The translations under genes were made by a program, and so were the position numbers. This document shows positions 40,646 through 49,088 of a stretch of 64,000 bases of DNA, in pieces. This stretch comes from Blastococcus sp. CPCC 205250 (GTDB lineage Bacteria; Actinomycetota; Actinomycetes; Mycobacteriales; Geodermatophilaceae): contig NZ_JABGCG010000007.1 in NCBI RefSeq assembly GCF_019799925.1, positions 248,001 through 312,000 on the forward strand, given 5' to 3'. The notes beneath the pieces were generated by a model that searched no databases, had not been told where the DNA came from, and saw only the letters and a program-made list of their open reading frames with translations. Each line of letters opens with the position of its first letter. The first letter of the stretch is position 1.

Positions 40646-42442
40646 GTGCCCGCGTCCTCGTTGATCCTCAACCGCCGGGACCTGGACTTCCTGCTGCACG
40701 AGTGGCTCGACGTCGAGAGCCTGGTCAAGCGGGAGCGCTACGCCGAGCACTCCCGCGAGACGTTCGACGCCGTGCTCGAGCTGGCCGAGCAGATCGCCAC
40801 CGACCACTTCGCCCCGCACAACCGCAAGGCCGACGAGAACGAGCCCCGGTTCGTCGACGGCCGGGTGGAGATGATCCCCGAGGTCAAGCAGGCGCTCGAG
40901 GTGTTCGCCGGCGCCGGGCTGCTGGCCAGCGAGTTCGACGAGCGCTTCGGCGGGATGCAACTGCCGCACACCGTCGGGCAGGCGGTCTTCGCCTGGTTCA
41001 AGGCCGCGAACGTCGGCACGTCGGCCTACCCGTTCCTCACCATGGCCAACGCCCGGCTGCTCATCGCGCACGGCAGCGAGCAGCAGGTCGACACGTACGT
41101 CGCGCCGATGGTCGAGGGCCGCTGGTTCGGCACCATGGCGCTGTCGGAGCCGCAGGCCGGCTCGTCGCTGGCCGACATCACCACCCGCGCCGAGCGCCAG
41201 GACGACGGCACCTACCGGCTGACCGGCAACAAGATGTGGATCTCCGGCGGCGACCACGAGCTGACCGAGAACATCGTCCACCTGGTGCTGGCCAAGGTCC
41301 CCGGGGGTCCGCCGGGCGTGAAGGGCATCTCGCTGTTCGTCGTCCCCAAGTTCCTGGTGGGGCACGACGGCTCCCTCGGGGAGCGCAACGACGTCGTCCT
41401 GGCCGGGCTGAACCACAAGATGGGCTACCGCGGGACGACGAACACGCTGCTCAACTTCGGCGAGGGCGTGCACACCCCCGGCGGGCGGGCCGGCGCGGTC
41501 GGCCACCTCGTGGGCGAGGAGCACCGCGGCCTCACCTACATGTTCCACATGATGAACGAGGCCCGGATCGGCGTCGGGATGGGCGCGACCGTGCTGGGCT
41601 ACACCGGCTACCTGCACGCGCTGGAGTACGCCCGCACCCGCACGCAGGGGCGCCCGCCGACGGCGAAGGACCCGAGCACGCCCGCGGTCCGGATCGTCGA
41701 CCACACCGACGTCCGCCGGATGCTGCTGGCCGCCAAGGCCTACGCCGAGGGCGGCATGGCCCTCGGGTTGTACTGCGCCCGGTTGGTCGACGAGGAGCAG
41801 ACCGCGGAGTCGCCCGAGGCCCGCGCCCAGGCCCACCTGCTGCTGGAGATGCTCACGCCGATCGCCAAGGCCTGGCCCTCGCAGTACGGCCCGGTGACCG
41901 ACGACCTCGCCATCCAGGTGCACGGGGGCTACGGCTACACCCGCGACTACCCGGTCGAGCAGTTCTACCGGGACAACCGGCTCAACCCGATCCACGAGGG
42001 CACCAACGGCATCCAGGGCCTGGACCTGCTCGGGCGCAAGGTCCTCATGCAGGAGGGCGCCGGCCTCCGGCTGCTGGGCGAGACCATCGGCGCCACGACC
42101 GCGCGCGCCGCGGGCACCGACTGGGCCGGCTTCGCCGCCGACCTCGACGCCGCGGTCACCCGTCTGGGCGCGGTGACGGCGACCCTGTGGGGCGCCGGCG
42201 ACCCGGCGGTCACCCTGGCGAACGCGACGGCCTACCTCGAGGCGGCGGGCCACGTCGTGGTCGCGTGGCTGTGGCTGGAGCAGGCGCTGGCCACCCGGGA
42301 CGAGAGCGGCGACTTCTACGAGGGCAAGCGCGCCGCGGCCCGCTTCTTCCACCGCTACGAGCTGCCGAAGGTGCACACGCACCTGGACCTGCTGGAGTCA
42401 CTGGACCGGACCGTCCTGGACACCGACGAGGCCTGGCTCTAG
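40646..42442 (+). CDS. Acyl-CoA dehydrogenase (large, FadE5/AcdA-type)
   Basis: The 598-residue flavoenzyme has the acyl-CoA dehydrogenase fold with a C-terminal extension typical of the 600-residue group. Motifs are visible: FGGMQLP, MALSEPQAGSSLADI (middle beta domain, near residue 165), WISGG, GYGYTRDYPVEQFYRDNRLNPIHEGTNGIQ with the catalytic Glu in the HEGTNG segment (near 450). It catalyses the first step of beta-oxidation, likely of long or medium chains. GTG 40646 has GGAGG upstream. It is a single gene followed by a strong terminator. Confidence 0.92.
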   Translation: MPASSLILNRRDLDFLLHEWLDVESLVKRERYAEHSRETFDAVLELAEQIATDHFAPHNRKADENEPRFVDGRVEMIPEVKQALEVFAGAGLLASEFDERFGGMQLPHTVGQAVFAWFKAANVGTSAYPFLTMANARLLIAHGSEQQVDTYVAPMVEGRWFGTMALSEPQAGSSLADITTRAERQDDGTYRLTGNKMWISGGDHELTENIVHLVLAKVPGGPPGVKGISLFVVPKFLVGHDGSLGERNDVVLAGLNHKMGYRGTTNTLLNFGEGVHTPGGRAGAVGHLVGEEHRGLTYMFHMMNEARIGVGMGATVLGYTGYLHALEYARTRTQGRPPTAKDPSTPAVRIVDHTDVRRMLLAAKAYAEGGMALGLYCARLVDEEQTAESPEARAQAHLLLEMLTPIAKAWPSQYGPVTDDLAIQVHGGYGYTRDYPVEQFYRDNRLNPIHEGTNGIQGLDLLGRKVLMQEGAGLRLLGETIGATTARAAGTDWAGFAADLDAAVTRLGAVTATLWGAGDPAVTLANATAYLEAAGHVVVAWLWLEQALATRDESGDFYEGKRAAARFFHRYELPKVHTHLDLLESLDRTVLDTDEAWL

Positions 42443-42452
42443 CGGAGGACCA

Positions 42453-42498
42453 CCCCTGCCGGGTCCCGCCACTCGCGAGCGGCGGGACCCGGCAGGGG
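42453..42498. terminator. Hairpin terminator after acyl-CoA dehydrogenase
   Basis: An 18-bp perfect stem (42453-42470 with 42481-42498) encloses a 10-nt loop ACTCGCGAGC, which can itself pair. It starts 11 bp after the gene's stop and faces a convergent small gene. No T-tract is present. Confidence 0.85.
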
Positions 42499-42589
42499 GC
42501 CCGGGACACAGCTGCGCCCCGCGGCTCCAGGGAGGAGCGGCGGGGCGCGGTGGGCGGGGGACCGGCCGGAGCCGGTCAGGACGGTGGGG

Positions 42590-42763
42590 TCAGGCGGTGC
42601 CGACGGTGGCCGCCACCGGCTCGTGCGCCGGCTGCGGGGAGCGCGGGGCGACCGCGGCACGCTGCTCGCGCTCGTAGCGGGCGGTGCTGGACGACCCCAT
42701 CACGATCACCAGCCCGGTCAGGACCAGGAACCCGAGAAGGGTCACTGCCGGCCAGAACATCAT
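42590..42763 (-). CDS. Small single-span membrane protein (57 aa)
   Basis: ATG 42763 (or the adjacent ATG 42760) opens a 57-codon frame with one strong hydrophobic segment (FWPAVTLLGFLVLTGLVIVM, residues 3-22) followed by SSSTARYEREQR and an Ala/Pro-rich tail. A GGGGGAAG sequence lies 9-16 nt upstream. It has its own promoter region upstream and is convergent with the acyl-CoA dehydrogenase gene. No family is recognised, but the layout (N-terminal span, short charged cytoplasmic tail) is that of a real small membrane protein. Confidence 0.65.
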   Translation of the reverse strand: MMFWPAVTLLGFLVLTGLVIVMGSSSTARYEREQRAAVAPRSPQPAHEPVAATVGTA

Positions 42764-43141
42764 CGAGGACTTCCCCCTGTATCTCTCTCCTCCGGCCCGC
42801 CAGGTGCGCGGGCCGGCACGTCGTCGGGACCTGTGTCCCCCGTCGATCTACCTCTCAATCGTCGACCTGTGATCGTTCCCTGACTGGTGGTGATGCGTTT
42901 CACAGACCGTCACCGGCGCGGCACCGTCCGGCCGATCGAGGCCATCCTGACCGGCCGGGGGGCTCCCCGAGTGCGTCGGCGACCGCGGCGCGTCCGGCGC
43001 GTCCGGCGCGCCCGGGTCCTCGGTGGCGGCGCCGACACGCCTGGTCACCGCGCCCGACACCGCATCGTGACGAATGGAACGGCACCGTCCGGGGAACCGG
43101 GGAGGAGAACGCTGTAAACGCCCCCGACCGGAGGACTCCCG
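42764..43141. other. Intergenic region between divergent membrane genes
   Basis: This 378-bp gap must hold the promoters of the small membrane protein and of the BrkB-type protein. It contains two contiguous GCGTCCGGC copies (42990-42998, 42999-43007). A CCGGAGG ribosome site precedes ATG 43142. I see no further gene, no palindromic operator and no terminator. Confidence 0.5.
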
Positions 43142-44185
43142 ATGGCCCGTTCCACCGGCCCCCGCAGCGCGGCCACCGCTGCGAAGGACACGAAATTCTC
43201 CGGCAACGTCGCCGGCGACCCCGCACCCCATGACGACAAGGTCAACTCGACCCGGTTCGACAACGCACCTCGCGGAGCGGACAAGTCGCCCACGACGATG
43301 GGCACCCTGAAGCGGACGCTGAAGGAGTTCAGCGAGGACCAGCTCACCGACCGGGCTGCGTCACTGACGTACTACGGCGTCCTCGCGCTCTTCCCGGCGA
43401 TCATCGCGCTGCTGTCGATCGTCGGACTGCTGACCGACCCGCGGCAGCTCTCCGACGCGCTGACGACGGTGGTCCCCGGGGACGCGGCCGAGACGCTCAA
43501 CCCGGTCATCGACCAGATCGCCGGCAACACCGGCACCGCCGGGTTCGCGCTGATCATCGGTCTGGCCGCCGCGATCTGGTCCGCCTCGGGCTACGTCGGC
43601 GCCTTCACCCGGGCCGCCAACGTCGTCTACGAGACGCCCGAGGGCCGCAAGATCTGGAAGCTCAAGCCGCTGCAGCTGCTCGTGACGCTGATCGGCATCC
43701 TGTTCGCCGCGCTCATCGTCGCGATGCTGGTCCTCAGCGGGCCGGTCGTCGAGGCCGTGGGCAGCGCCATCGGGCTGGGCGACACCGCGATGACCATCTG
43801 GAACGTCGCCAAGTGGCCCGTGATGGTCGTCATCCTCGCGCTGATGATCGCGGTCCTCTACTACGCGACCCCCAACGCGAAGCTGCGCGGCTTCAAGTGG
43901 GTCAGCCCCGGTGCCGGCGTCGCCATCCTCGTCGCCGTCGTGGCCTCGGCCGCGTTCGCGTTCTACGTGAGCAACTTCGGCAGCTACAACAAGACCTACG
44001 GCGCGCTGGCCGGCGTCGTGATCTTCCTGATCTGGTTCTGGCTGATCAACCTGTCGCTGCTGTTCGGCATCGAGCTCGACGCCGAGCTCGAGCGGACCAA
44101 GGAGCTCAAGGAGGGCGTGCCGGAGGCCCACAAGGAGATCCAGCTGGACGCCCGGGCCGAGCCCAAGCCGCGCCAGACGAACTGA
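43142..44185 (+). CDS. YihY/BrkB-family membrane protein
   Basis: The 347-residue protein belongs to the YihY/virulence factor BrkB family (once called RNase BN). After a 60-residue disordered cytoplasmic N terminus come about six membrane spans, with the conserved DRAASLTYYGVLALFPA and YGALAGVVIFLIWFWLINLSLLFGIELDAEL segments. The function of the family is not settled; transport or envelope roles are proposed. ATG 43142 has CCGGAGG upstream. It stands alone and is followed by a strong hairpin. The long N terminus is common in actinobacterial members. Confidence 0.9.
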   Translation: MARSTGPRSAATAAKDTKFSGNVAGDPAPHDDKVNSTRFDNAPRGADKSPTTMGTLKRTLKEFSEDQLTDRAASLTYYGVLALFPAIIALLSIVGLLTDPRQLSDALTTVVPGDAAETLNPVIDQIAGNTGTAGFALIIGLAAAIWSASGYVGAFTRAANVVYETPEGRKIWKLKPLQLLVTLIGILFAALIVAMLVLSGPVVEAVGSAIGLGDTAMTIWNVAKWPVMVVILALMIAVLYYATPNAKLRGFKWVSPGAGVAILVAVVASAAFAFYVSNFGSYNKTYGALAGVVIFLIWFWLINLSLLFGIELDAELERTKELKEGVPEAHKEIQLDARAEPKPRQTN

Positions 44186-44216
44186 CGCAGGACCCCTCGC
44201 GGGTCCGGACACCGAC

Positions 44217-44248
44217 GAGGCCCTCTCCCCGACCGGGGAGAGGGCCTC
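44217..44248. terminator. Perfect bidirectional hairpin terminator
   Basis: A 14-bp perfect stem (44217-44230 with 44235-44248) with loop GACC sits between the convergent BrkB and hemerythrin genes. No T-tract flanks it. Confidence 0.85.
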
Positions 44249-44257
44249 TCCCGTGTC

Positions 44258-44965
44258 TCAGCGGGACGTCGGCGGGCGGTCGCCGTACCGGACCGGCGGG
44301 GTGCGCTCCACCAGCGCCGCCACACCGGCCAGCCCCCGGCTGACCGCCTCCCCGACCGGCGCCAGCCGCTCCGGCCCCCGGCGGACGCCGGCGTCGACCA
44401 GGTCCCGGGTGCGGTCGAGCACCGACAGCGGCAGGGCAGACAGGGCGTTGCCCGGGGGACGTCGGGCGACGGTGGGGTGCGGGCGGGTCGGCGAGATCCG
44501 CCGAACCAGCTCCCACTGGCGGCCCAGCCGGCGCAGCTCGTGCGGGTCGAGTCGCTCCTGCAGGCGTGGCAGCAGCAGGTCCTCCTCGTCGCGGACGTCC
44601 TCGCGCAGCACCTCGACCAGCCGGGCCAGCCGCGCGGGCCGCTGCGGGTCGTCCAGGCCGCCCTCCTCGAGAGCGGCGACCAGCTCGTTGACCTCCTGGT
44701 GCTCCTGCTCGATGCGCAGCGTGAGCTCCTCGCCGTCGGGCAGGACCCGGCGGACGGCGGGCCACAGGACCGCCTCCTCGGCGAAGGCGTGCGCGAACAC
44801 CAGGCGGTCGATGCGCTGCAGCACCTCCTCCTGGGCGCGGCCGGTCGCGCCGTCGAGCTCGTGCAGCAGCTCGTCGAGCCGCACGTGGTCACGGCGCTGA
44901 CGGGTCAGGACGCTGCCGGGGCCGCCGAGCTCGGCCTCGGTCTGGTCGGCGATGGAACGGGGCAC
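44258..44965 (-). CDS. Hemerythrin-domain protein
   Basis: The 235-residue protein has an N-terminal four-helix hemerythrin HHE domain (about 15-145). Probable di-iron ligands are seen in QRRDHVRLDELL, FAHAFAEEAVLWPAV, EQEHQEVNEL and the DEEDLLLPRL segment. HHE proteins bind oxygen, NO or iron and often act in stress responses. The C-terminal 80 residues are basic and lack a known domain. GTG 44965 is the start, with an AGAGG somewhat far upstream. It is divergent from an acyl-CoA dehydrogenase gene; GGAACCGTTCC in the gap (44992-45002) is a palindrome. Confidence 0.85.
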   Translation of the reverse strand: MPRSIADQTEAELGGPGSVLTRQRRDHVRLDELLHELDGATGRAQEEVLQRIDRLVFAHAFAEEAVLWPAVRRVLPDGEELTLRIEQEHQEVNELVAALEEGGLDDPQRPARLARLVEVLREDVRDEEDLLLPRLQERLDPHELRRLGRQWELVRRISPTRPHPTVARRPPGNALSALPLSVLDRTRDLVDAGVRRGPERLAPVGEAVSRGLAGVAALVERTPPVRYGDRPPTSR

Positions 44966-44991
44966 GGGGACACGACCTCTCGATGCGTTAC

Positions 44992-45002
44992 GGAACCGTT
45001 CC
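44992..45002. promoter_or_regulatory. GGAACCGTTCC palindrome in divergent gap
   Basis: A perfect GGAAC-C-GTTCC inverted repeat lies 27 bp upstream of the hemerythrin start and 114 bp upstream of the acyl-CoA dehydrogenase start. It may be an operator or part of a promoter; no regulator is adjacent. Confidence 0.35.
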
Positions 45003-45115
45003 CTACGTTCCCCGCGGACGTGGAGCGCATGCCCGGCGCGTCCCGGTTGTCCGGCCCCGTCCGGCGGGTAGTCCCGCGGCCCGCGGGCGACGGAGCCCCG
45101 GCCCGAGGAGGCACC

Positions 45116-46291
45116 ATGACCCCGCCCGTGACGTCGGACTTCTACGAGCTCGAGGCGCTGCTCGACGACGCCGACCGCGAGACGCTGCACCGGGTGCGCG
45201 CCTTCATGGACGAGCGCGTCGAGCCGGTCATCAACGAGTTCTGGACCCGCGGGGAGTTCCCGCACGAGCTCGTCCCCGGGCTCGCCGAGCTGGGCGTGGC
45301 CGGTGCGCAGTACTCCGGGTACGGCTCCCCGGGCCGCTCCGCGCTGTTCGACGGCATGGTCGCGATGGAGTTCTCCCGTGGCGACCCCTCGATCGCCACC
45401 TTCATGGGCGTCCACGGCGGGCTGGCGATGGGCACCATGCACCTGTGCGCCTCCGAGGAGCAGAAGGAGCGCTGGCTGCCGGCGATGGCGCGGATGGAGC
45501 TGCTCGGCGCCTTCGGCCTCACCGAGCCCGAGCACGGCTCCGACGTCGCCCGCGGGCTGCAGACGACCGCGCGCCGGGACGGCGACGAGTGGGTGCTCAA
45601 CGGGCAGAAGAAGTGGATCGGCAACGGCAGCTTCGCCGACCTGGTCATCATCTGGGCCCGCGACGAGGAGACCGACCGGGTGCTCGGCTTCGTCGTCGAG
45701 AAGGGCACGCCCGGCTACTCCGCCGTCGACCTCAAGGACAAGATCGCCCTGCGGGTGGTGCAGAACGCGCACATCACCCTCGAGGACGTGCGCGTGCCCG
45801 AGGCCAACCGGCTGCAGGAGGCCAACTCCTTCCGCGACACCGCGCAGGTGCTGAAGGCGACGCGGGTGAGCGTGGCCTGGTCGGCCGTCGGGTGCTCGCG
45901 CGGCGCCTACGAGCACGCGCTGCGCTACGCCGAGGGCCGCCAGCAGTTCGGCAAGCCGATCACCCGCTTCCAGCTCGTGCAGGACCTGCTGTTCCGGATG
46001 CTCGGCAACATCACCGCCTCGGCGACCCTGTGCGCCCGGGCCTCGCAGCTGCAGGACTGCGGGATGCTGCGCGACGAGCACGCCTCGATGGCCAAGGCCT
46101 ACAGCACGATGCGGATGCGCGAGACCGTCGGCTGGGCCCGCGAGCTCATGGGCGGCAACGGCATCCTGCTGGAGAACCACGTGGGCCGGTTCGTCGCCGA
46201 CGCCGAGGCCATCTACTCCTACGAGGGCACCCGCGAGGTGAACAGCCTGATCGTCGGCCGCGCGGTCACCGGCGAGAGCGCCATCGTCTGA
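45116..46291 (+). CDS. Acyl-CoA dehydrogenase (glutaryl-CoA dehydrogenase-like)
   Basis: The 391-residue enzyme has the full acyl-CoA dehydrogenase fold: an N-terminal helical domain, a beta domain with GAFGLTEPEHGSDVARG and WIGNG, and a C-terminal helical domain with GRQQFGKPITRFQLVQD and MGGNGILLENHVGRFVADAEAIYSYEGTRE. The catalytic Glu is in YEGTRE, near residue 370. Sequence style is closest to glutaryl-CoA-dehydrogenase-type members, but substrate specificity is unproven. ATG 45116 follows GAGGAGG. It is not adjacent to other beta-oxidation genes. Confidence 0.92.
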   Translation: MTPPVTSDFYELEALLDDADRETLHRVRAFMDERVEPVINEFWTRGEFPHELVPGLAELGVAGAQYSGYGSPGRSALFDGMVAMEFSRGDPSIATFMGVHGGLAMGTMHLCASEEQKERWLPAMARMELLGAFGLTEPEHGSDVARGLQTTARRDGDEWVLNGQKKWIGNGSFADLVIIWARDEETDRVLGFVVEKGTPGYSAVDLKDKIALRVVQNAHITLEDVRVPEANRLQEANSFRDTAQVLKATRVSVAWSAVGCSRGAYEHALRYAEGRQQFGKPITRFQLVQDLLFRMLGNITASATLCARASQLQDCGMLRDEHASMAKAYSTMRMRETVGWARELMGGNGILLENHVGRFVADAEAIYSYEGTREVNSLIVGRAVTGESAIV

Positions 46292-46315
46292 GCGCCCGCG
46301 CCGTGCCGAGGCCCC

Positions 46316-47221
46316 CTAGCCGGTGGCCTCCCACCACTGCGCCGCGGCCTCCGCCGGTGTCCGCCCGTCGAGGGCCACGGCCCGGTTGAGCTCGATGAGG
46401 TCGGCGGTCGTCAGGCGGGCGCTGACGTCGTCCATCGTCGCCGCCATGGCATCCCCGGCGTCCTCGAGCACGTCGGTCCGGACGATGGGGACGACGTTCT
46501 CGCGCGGCTGCAGACCCCGGTCGTCCTCGAGGAGGAGGAGGGACTCGTCGGTGAGGTGCGGGTCGGTCGTCTCCAGCATGCCGACGTCGATCCCCCCGGC
46601 CAGCAGCGTGTCCACGGTGGCCGCCCGCGACGGCATGCTGAGGACCGTGCCGAACCGCAGGCCGTACACGTCGCGCAGGCCGACCAGGCAGTGCGGCCGG
46701 TCCGGGCACTCGGGTGGCCCGCCGAAGGTCAGGCCGGGGGCGATCGCGGTGAGGTCGGACAGCCGGCTGATCCCCTGCTCGGCGGCGACGCGGGCCAGCA
46801 CGACGAAGCCGTTCTGGTCCTCCGCGGCCGCCGCGTCGAGGACGGTCAGGCCCCGCGGGGCCAGGGTCCGTGCGAGGTCGGCGTGCATGTCGGCGGCATC
46901 CCGCCGGGCCGTGTCCGCGTCGGGGCGCAGGAACTCCGCCGCGGTGCCGAGGTAGTCCACGACGACGTCGACCACGCCCTGCTCCAACGCCGGCAGGACC
47001 ACTTCCCGGGTGCCGACGCCGTGCTGCACGACGACCTCCAGGCCGGCCCGCCGCAGCCCGGCCGCGTAGACCTCCGCGAGGATGTGGTTCTCGGGGAAGT
47101 CGTAGGAGACCACGCGGATCGTCCCGGCCGGCAGCGTAGGCGACTCGTCGGCTCCGCTGCTGCAGCCGGGGAGCGCGACGGCGAGCACGAGGACGACGAC
47201 GGCCAGCGCGGCGCGGTGCAT
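46316..47221 (-). CDS. Orphan OpuAC-type substrate-binding lipoprotein
   Basis: The 301-residue protein has a lipoprotein signal peptide ending LPGC (Cys near residue 20) and a glycine betaine/choline-type binding domain. Typical segments are IRVVSYDFPENHILAEVYAAGL, VVVDYLGTAAEFL and the TTDPHLTDESLLLLEDDRGLQPRENVVPI hinge region. It resembles OsmF/ProX-like receptors of quaternary-amine ABC importers. No permease or ATPase is adjacent, so it must use components elsewhere or serve another function. ATG 47221 has a GAGGAG site. A TAGCGT -10 lies upstream at 47280-47275 (minus). Confidence 0.85.
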   Translation of the reverse strand: MHRAALAVVVLVLAVALPGCSSGADESPTLPAGTIRVVSYDFPENHILAEVYAAGLRRAGLEVVVQHGVGTREVVLPALEQGVVDVVVDYLGTAAEFLRPDADTARRDAADMHADLARTLAPRGLTVLDAAAAEDQNGFVVLARVAAEQGISRLSDLTAIAPGLTFGGPPECPDRPHCLVGLRDVYGLRFGTVLSMPSRAATVDTLLAGGIDVGMLETTDPHLTDESLLLLEDDRGLQPRENVVPIVRTDVLEDAGDAMAATMDDVSARLTTADLIELNRAVALDGRTPAEAAAQWWEATG

Positions 47222-47274
47222 CGCGGACTCCTCCCGGGAGCCGGTGCCCGGGGTCCCCCGTCGGGCACCGAGCC

Positions 47275-47280
47275 ACGCTA
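47275..47280 (-). promoter_or_regulatory. -10 element of substrate-binding protein gene
   Basis: TAGCGT on the minus strand fits TANNNT; transcription would begin near 47268, giving a 47-nt leader that contains a GTGCCCG/CGGGCAC inverted repeat before the ribosome site. Confidence 0.4.
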
Positions 47281-47354
47281 GCCCTCGGCCAGGCTCGGGG
47301 GACGGGACCAAGGGTCGTGTTCCGCGACCGCCGACGGGGGCAGGATCGGCGGGC

Positions 47355-49088
47355 ATGGCGGCAGCCACGCACGTGACGGCGGGTCAGGCCGCGCGGCCGG
47401 CTGCCCCCGGGCCGAGCCGGGTCCCGCGGCCGGCCCCGCCCGCGATCCACCGCGTCCGGCGCCGCCGCCGGCCGTCCGGGGAGGCGCCGCCGCTCCCCCG
47501 GCACCTCGCCACGTCGGGCAAGTGGTGGCTGGCCCTCTGCGGCGTCGTCCTCGTGGTCGGGACCGTCGTCTTCGTCACGGACAGCGTGGAGTACGTCGAC
47601 GTCGCGGACACCCGGGTGCTGCAGGCGATCGCCGAGCTGCGCACCGACACGCTGACCCCCGTGGCGGAGGTGGCGGGCGTCCTGGCCACCGCGGGCGCCA
47701 TCCACGTGATCTGGCTGACCAACCTCGTCGTGCTGGCGGCGGTGCGCCGGTGGCGGCACCTGTTCGTCTGGCTGGTGACCGGGCTGCTGGTCGTCAACCT
47801 GACCGCGGTGGCGGCCGCCACGCTCCAGCGGCCACGGCCGTTCGAGGTCGAGGTGCTCGGCGCCTGGTCGGGCTTCTCGATGCCGTCCCTGCCGGTCACG
47901 GTGCTGGCCACGTTCCTGGTCAGCAGCCTCTACTCGCTGGTCCCGGCGGGCCGGGCCCGGGGGGTCGGGAAGTGGGTCGTGTGCGCCCTGCTGGTCGTCA
48001 CCGCGACCTCACGGCTGTACCTCGCCCAGGACCACCCGTCCGACGTCGTGGCCGGTGTCGTGATCGGCGTGGCGGCGCCGCTGGCCGCCTTCCGGCTGCT
48101 CACGCCCAACGAGGTCTACCCCGTGCGCTACCGGCGCGGCCGGACCGCGCACCTGGACGTGACCGGAGCCCGCGGTACGGCGATCATCCGCGCCCTGCAG
48201 GACCAGCTCGGCGTCGTCGCGACGGAGGTGACGCCGTTCGCCCTGGCCGGGTCCGGGGGCTCCACGCCGCTGCGGATCACCGTCCGGGCGGACCCCTCCG
48301 CGGGGGATGAGGACAGCTGCGTCTTCGGCAAGTTGTACGCGGCCACCCATGTCCACTCCGACCGCTGGTACAAGCTCGGGCGCACGCTCCTGTACGGCCG
48401 GCTCGAGGACGAGAAGCCGTACCACAGCGTCCGCCGGCTGGTGCAGTACGAGGACTACGTGCTGCGGCTGCTCTGGGACGCCGGCCTCCCGGTGCCCCAC
48501 CCGATGGGCATCGTCGAGATCACGCCCGAGCGCGAGTACCTGCTGGTCACGGAGTTCATCCAGGGAGCCCGGGAGATCGGCGACGCCGAGGTCGACGACG
48601 CGATCATCGACCAGGGGCTGTCCGTGGTGCGCCGCCTGTGGGAGATCGGCATGGCCCACCGGGACATCAAGCCGGCCAATCTCCTGGTGCGCGACGGCAC
48701 GCTGTTCCTCATCGACCCGGCCTTCGCCGAGGTCCGGCCCAGCCCGTGGCGGCAGGCCGTGGACCTGGCCAACATGATGCTGGTCCTGGCCCTGCGCACC
48801 GACGCGGAGCGGGTCTACGCGCGGGCCCGGCTCCAGTTCTCCGACGAGGAGATCGCCGAGGCCTTCGCGGCCACCCGCGGGCTCACCATGCCCTCCCAGC
48901 TGCGCCGGATGATCCGGGCCCTGGGCCGGGACCTGCACGGGGACTTCCTGGCGCTCCTGCCGTACCAGCTGCCCCCGGTGCCCATCCAGCGGTGGACCTG
49001 GCGCCGCGTCGTGCTGAGCCTGGTCACCGTCGTGGGGCTGGCCCTCGCGGTCGCCGTGGGTGTCGACCTCGTGGGCTCTCCGCTGTGA
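47355..49088 (+). CDS. PAP2-like membrane domain fused to a protein-kinase-like domain
   Basis: The 577-residue protein combines two modules. Residues about 50-255 form a PAP2-type membrane domain. Its third motif SRLYLAQDHPSD (near 218) is intact, but the first (LQRPRP) lacks the Lys and the second reads PSLP instead of PSGH, so phosphatase activity is doubtful. Residues about 290-520 form a kinase-fold domain with HRDIKPANLL (near 435-444) and IDPAFAE as the metal-binding loop (near 453), similar to RIO/InaA-type or aminoglycoside-type kinases. A final membrane span (about 552-574) anchors it. It heads a coupled five-gene operon. Confidence 0.85.
   Translation: MAAATHVTAGQAARPAAPGPSRVPRPAPPAIHRVRRRRRPSGEAPPLPRHLATSGKWWLALCGVVLVVGTVVFVTDSVEYVDVADTRVLQAIAELRTDTLTPVAEVAGVLATAGAIHVIWLTNLVVLAAVRRWRHLFVWLVTGLLVVNLTAVAAATLQRPRPFEVEVLGAWSGFSMPSLPVTVLATFLVSSLYSLVPAGRARGVGKWVVCALLVVTATSRLYLAQDHPSDVVAGVVIGVAAPLAAFRLLTPNEVYPVRYRRGRTAHLDVTGARGTAIIRALQDQLGVVATEVTPFALAGSGGSTPLRITVRADPSAGDEDSCVFGKLYAATHVHSDRWYKLGRTLLYGRLEDEKPYHSVRRLVQYEDYVLRLLWDAGLPVPHPMGIVEITPEREYLLVTEFIQGAREIGDAEVDDAIIDQGLSVVRRLWEIGMAHRDIKPANLLVRDGTLFLIDPAFAEVRPSPWRQAVDLANMMLVLALRTDAERVYARARLQFSDEEIAEAFAATRGLTMPSQLRRMIRALGRDLHGDFLALLPYQLPPVPIQRWTWRRVVLSLVTVVGLALAVAVGVDLVGSPL

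Noticed and set aside
42980..43010. GCGTCCGGC tandem pair as an operator
   Set aside because: Only two copies, GC-rich and without symmetry; similar repeats arise by chance in this genome.
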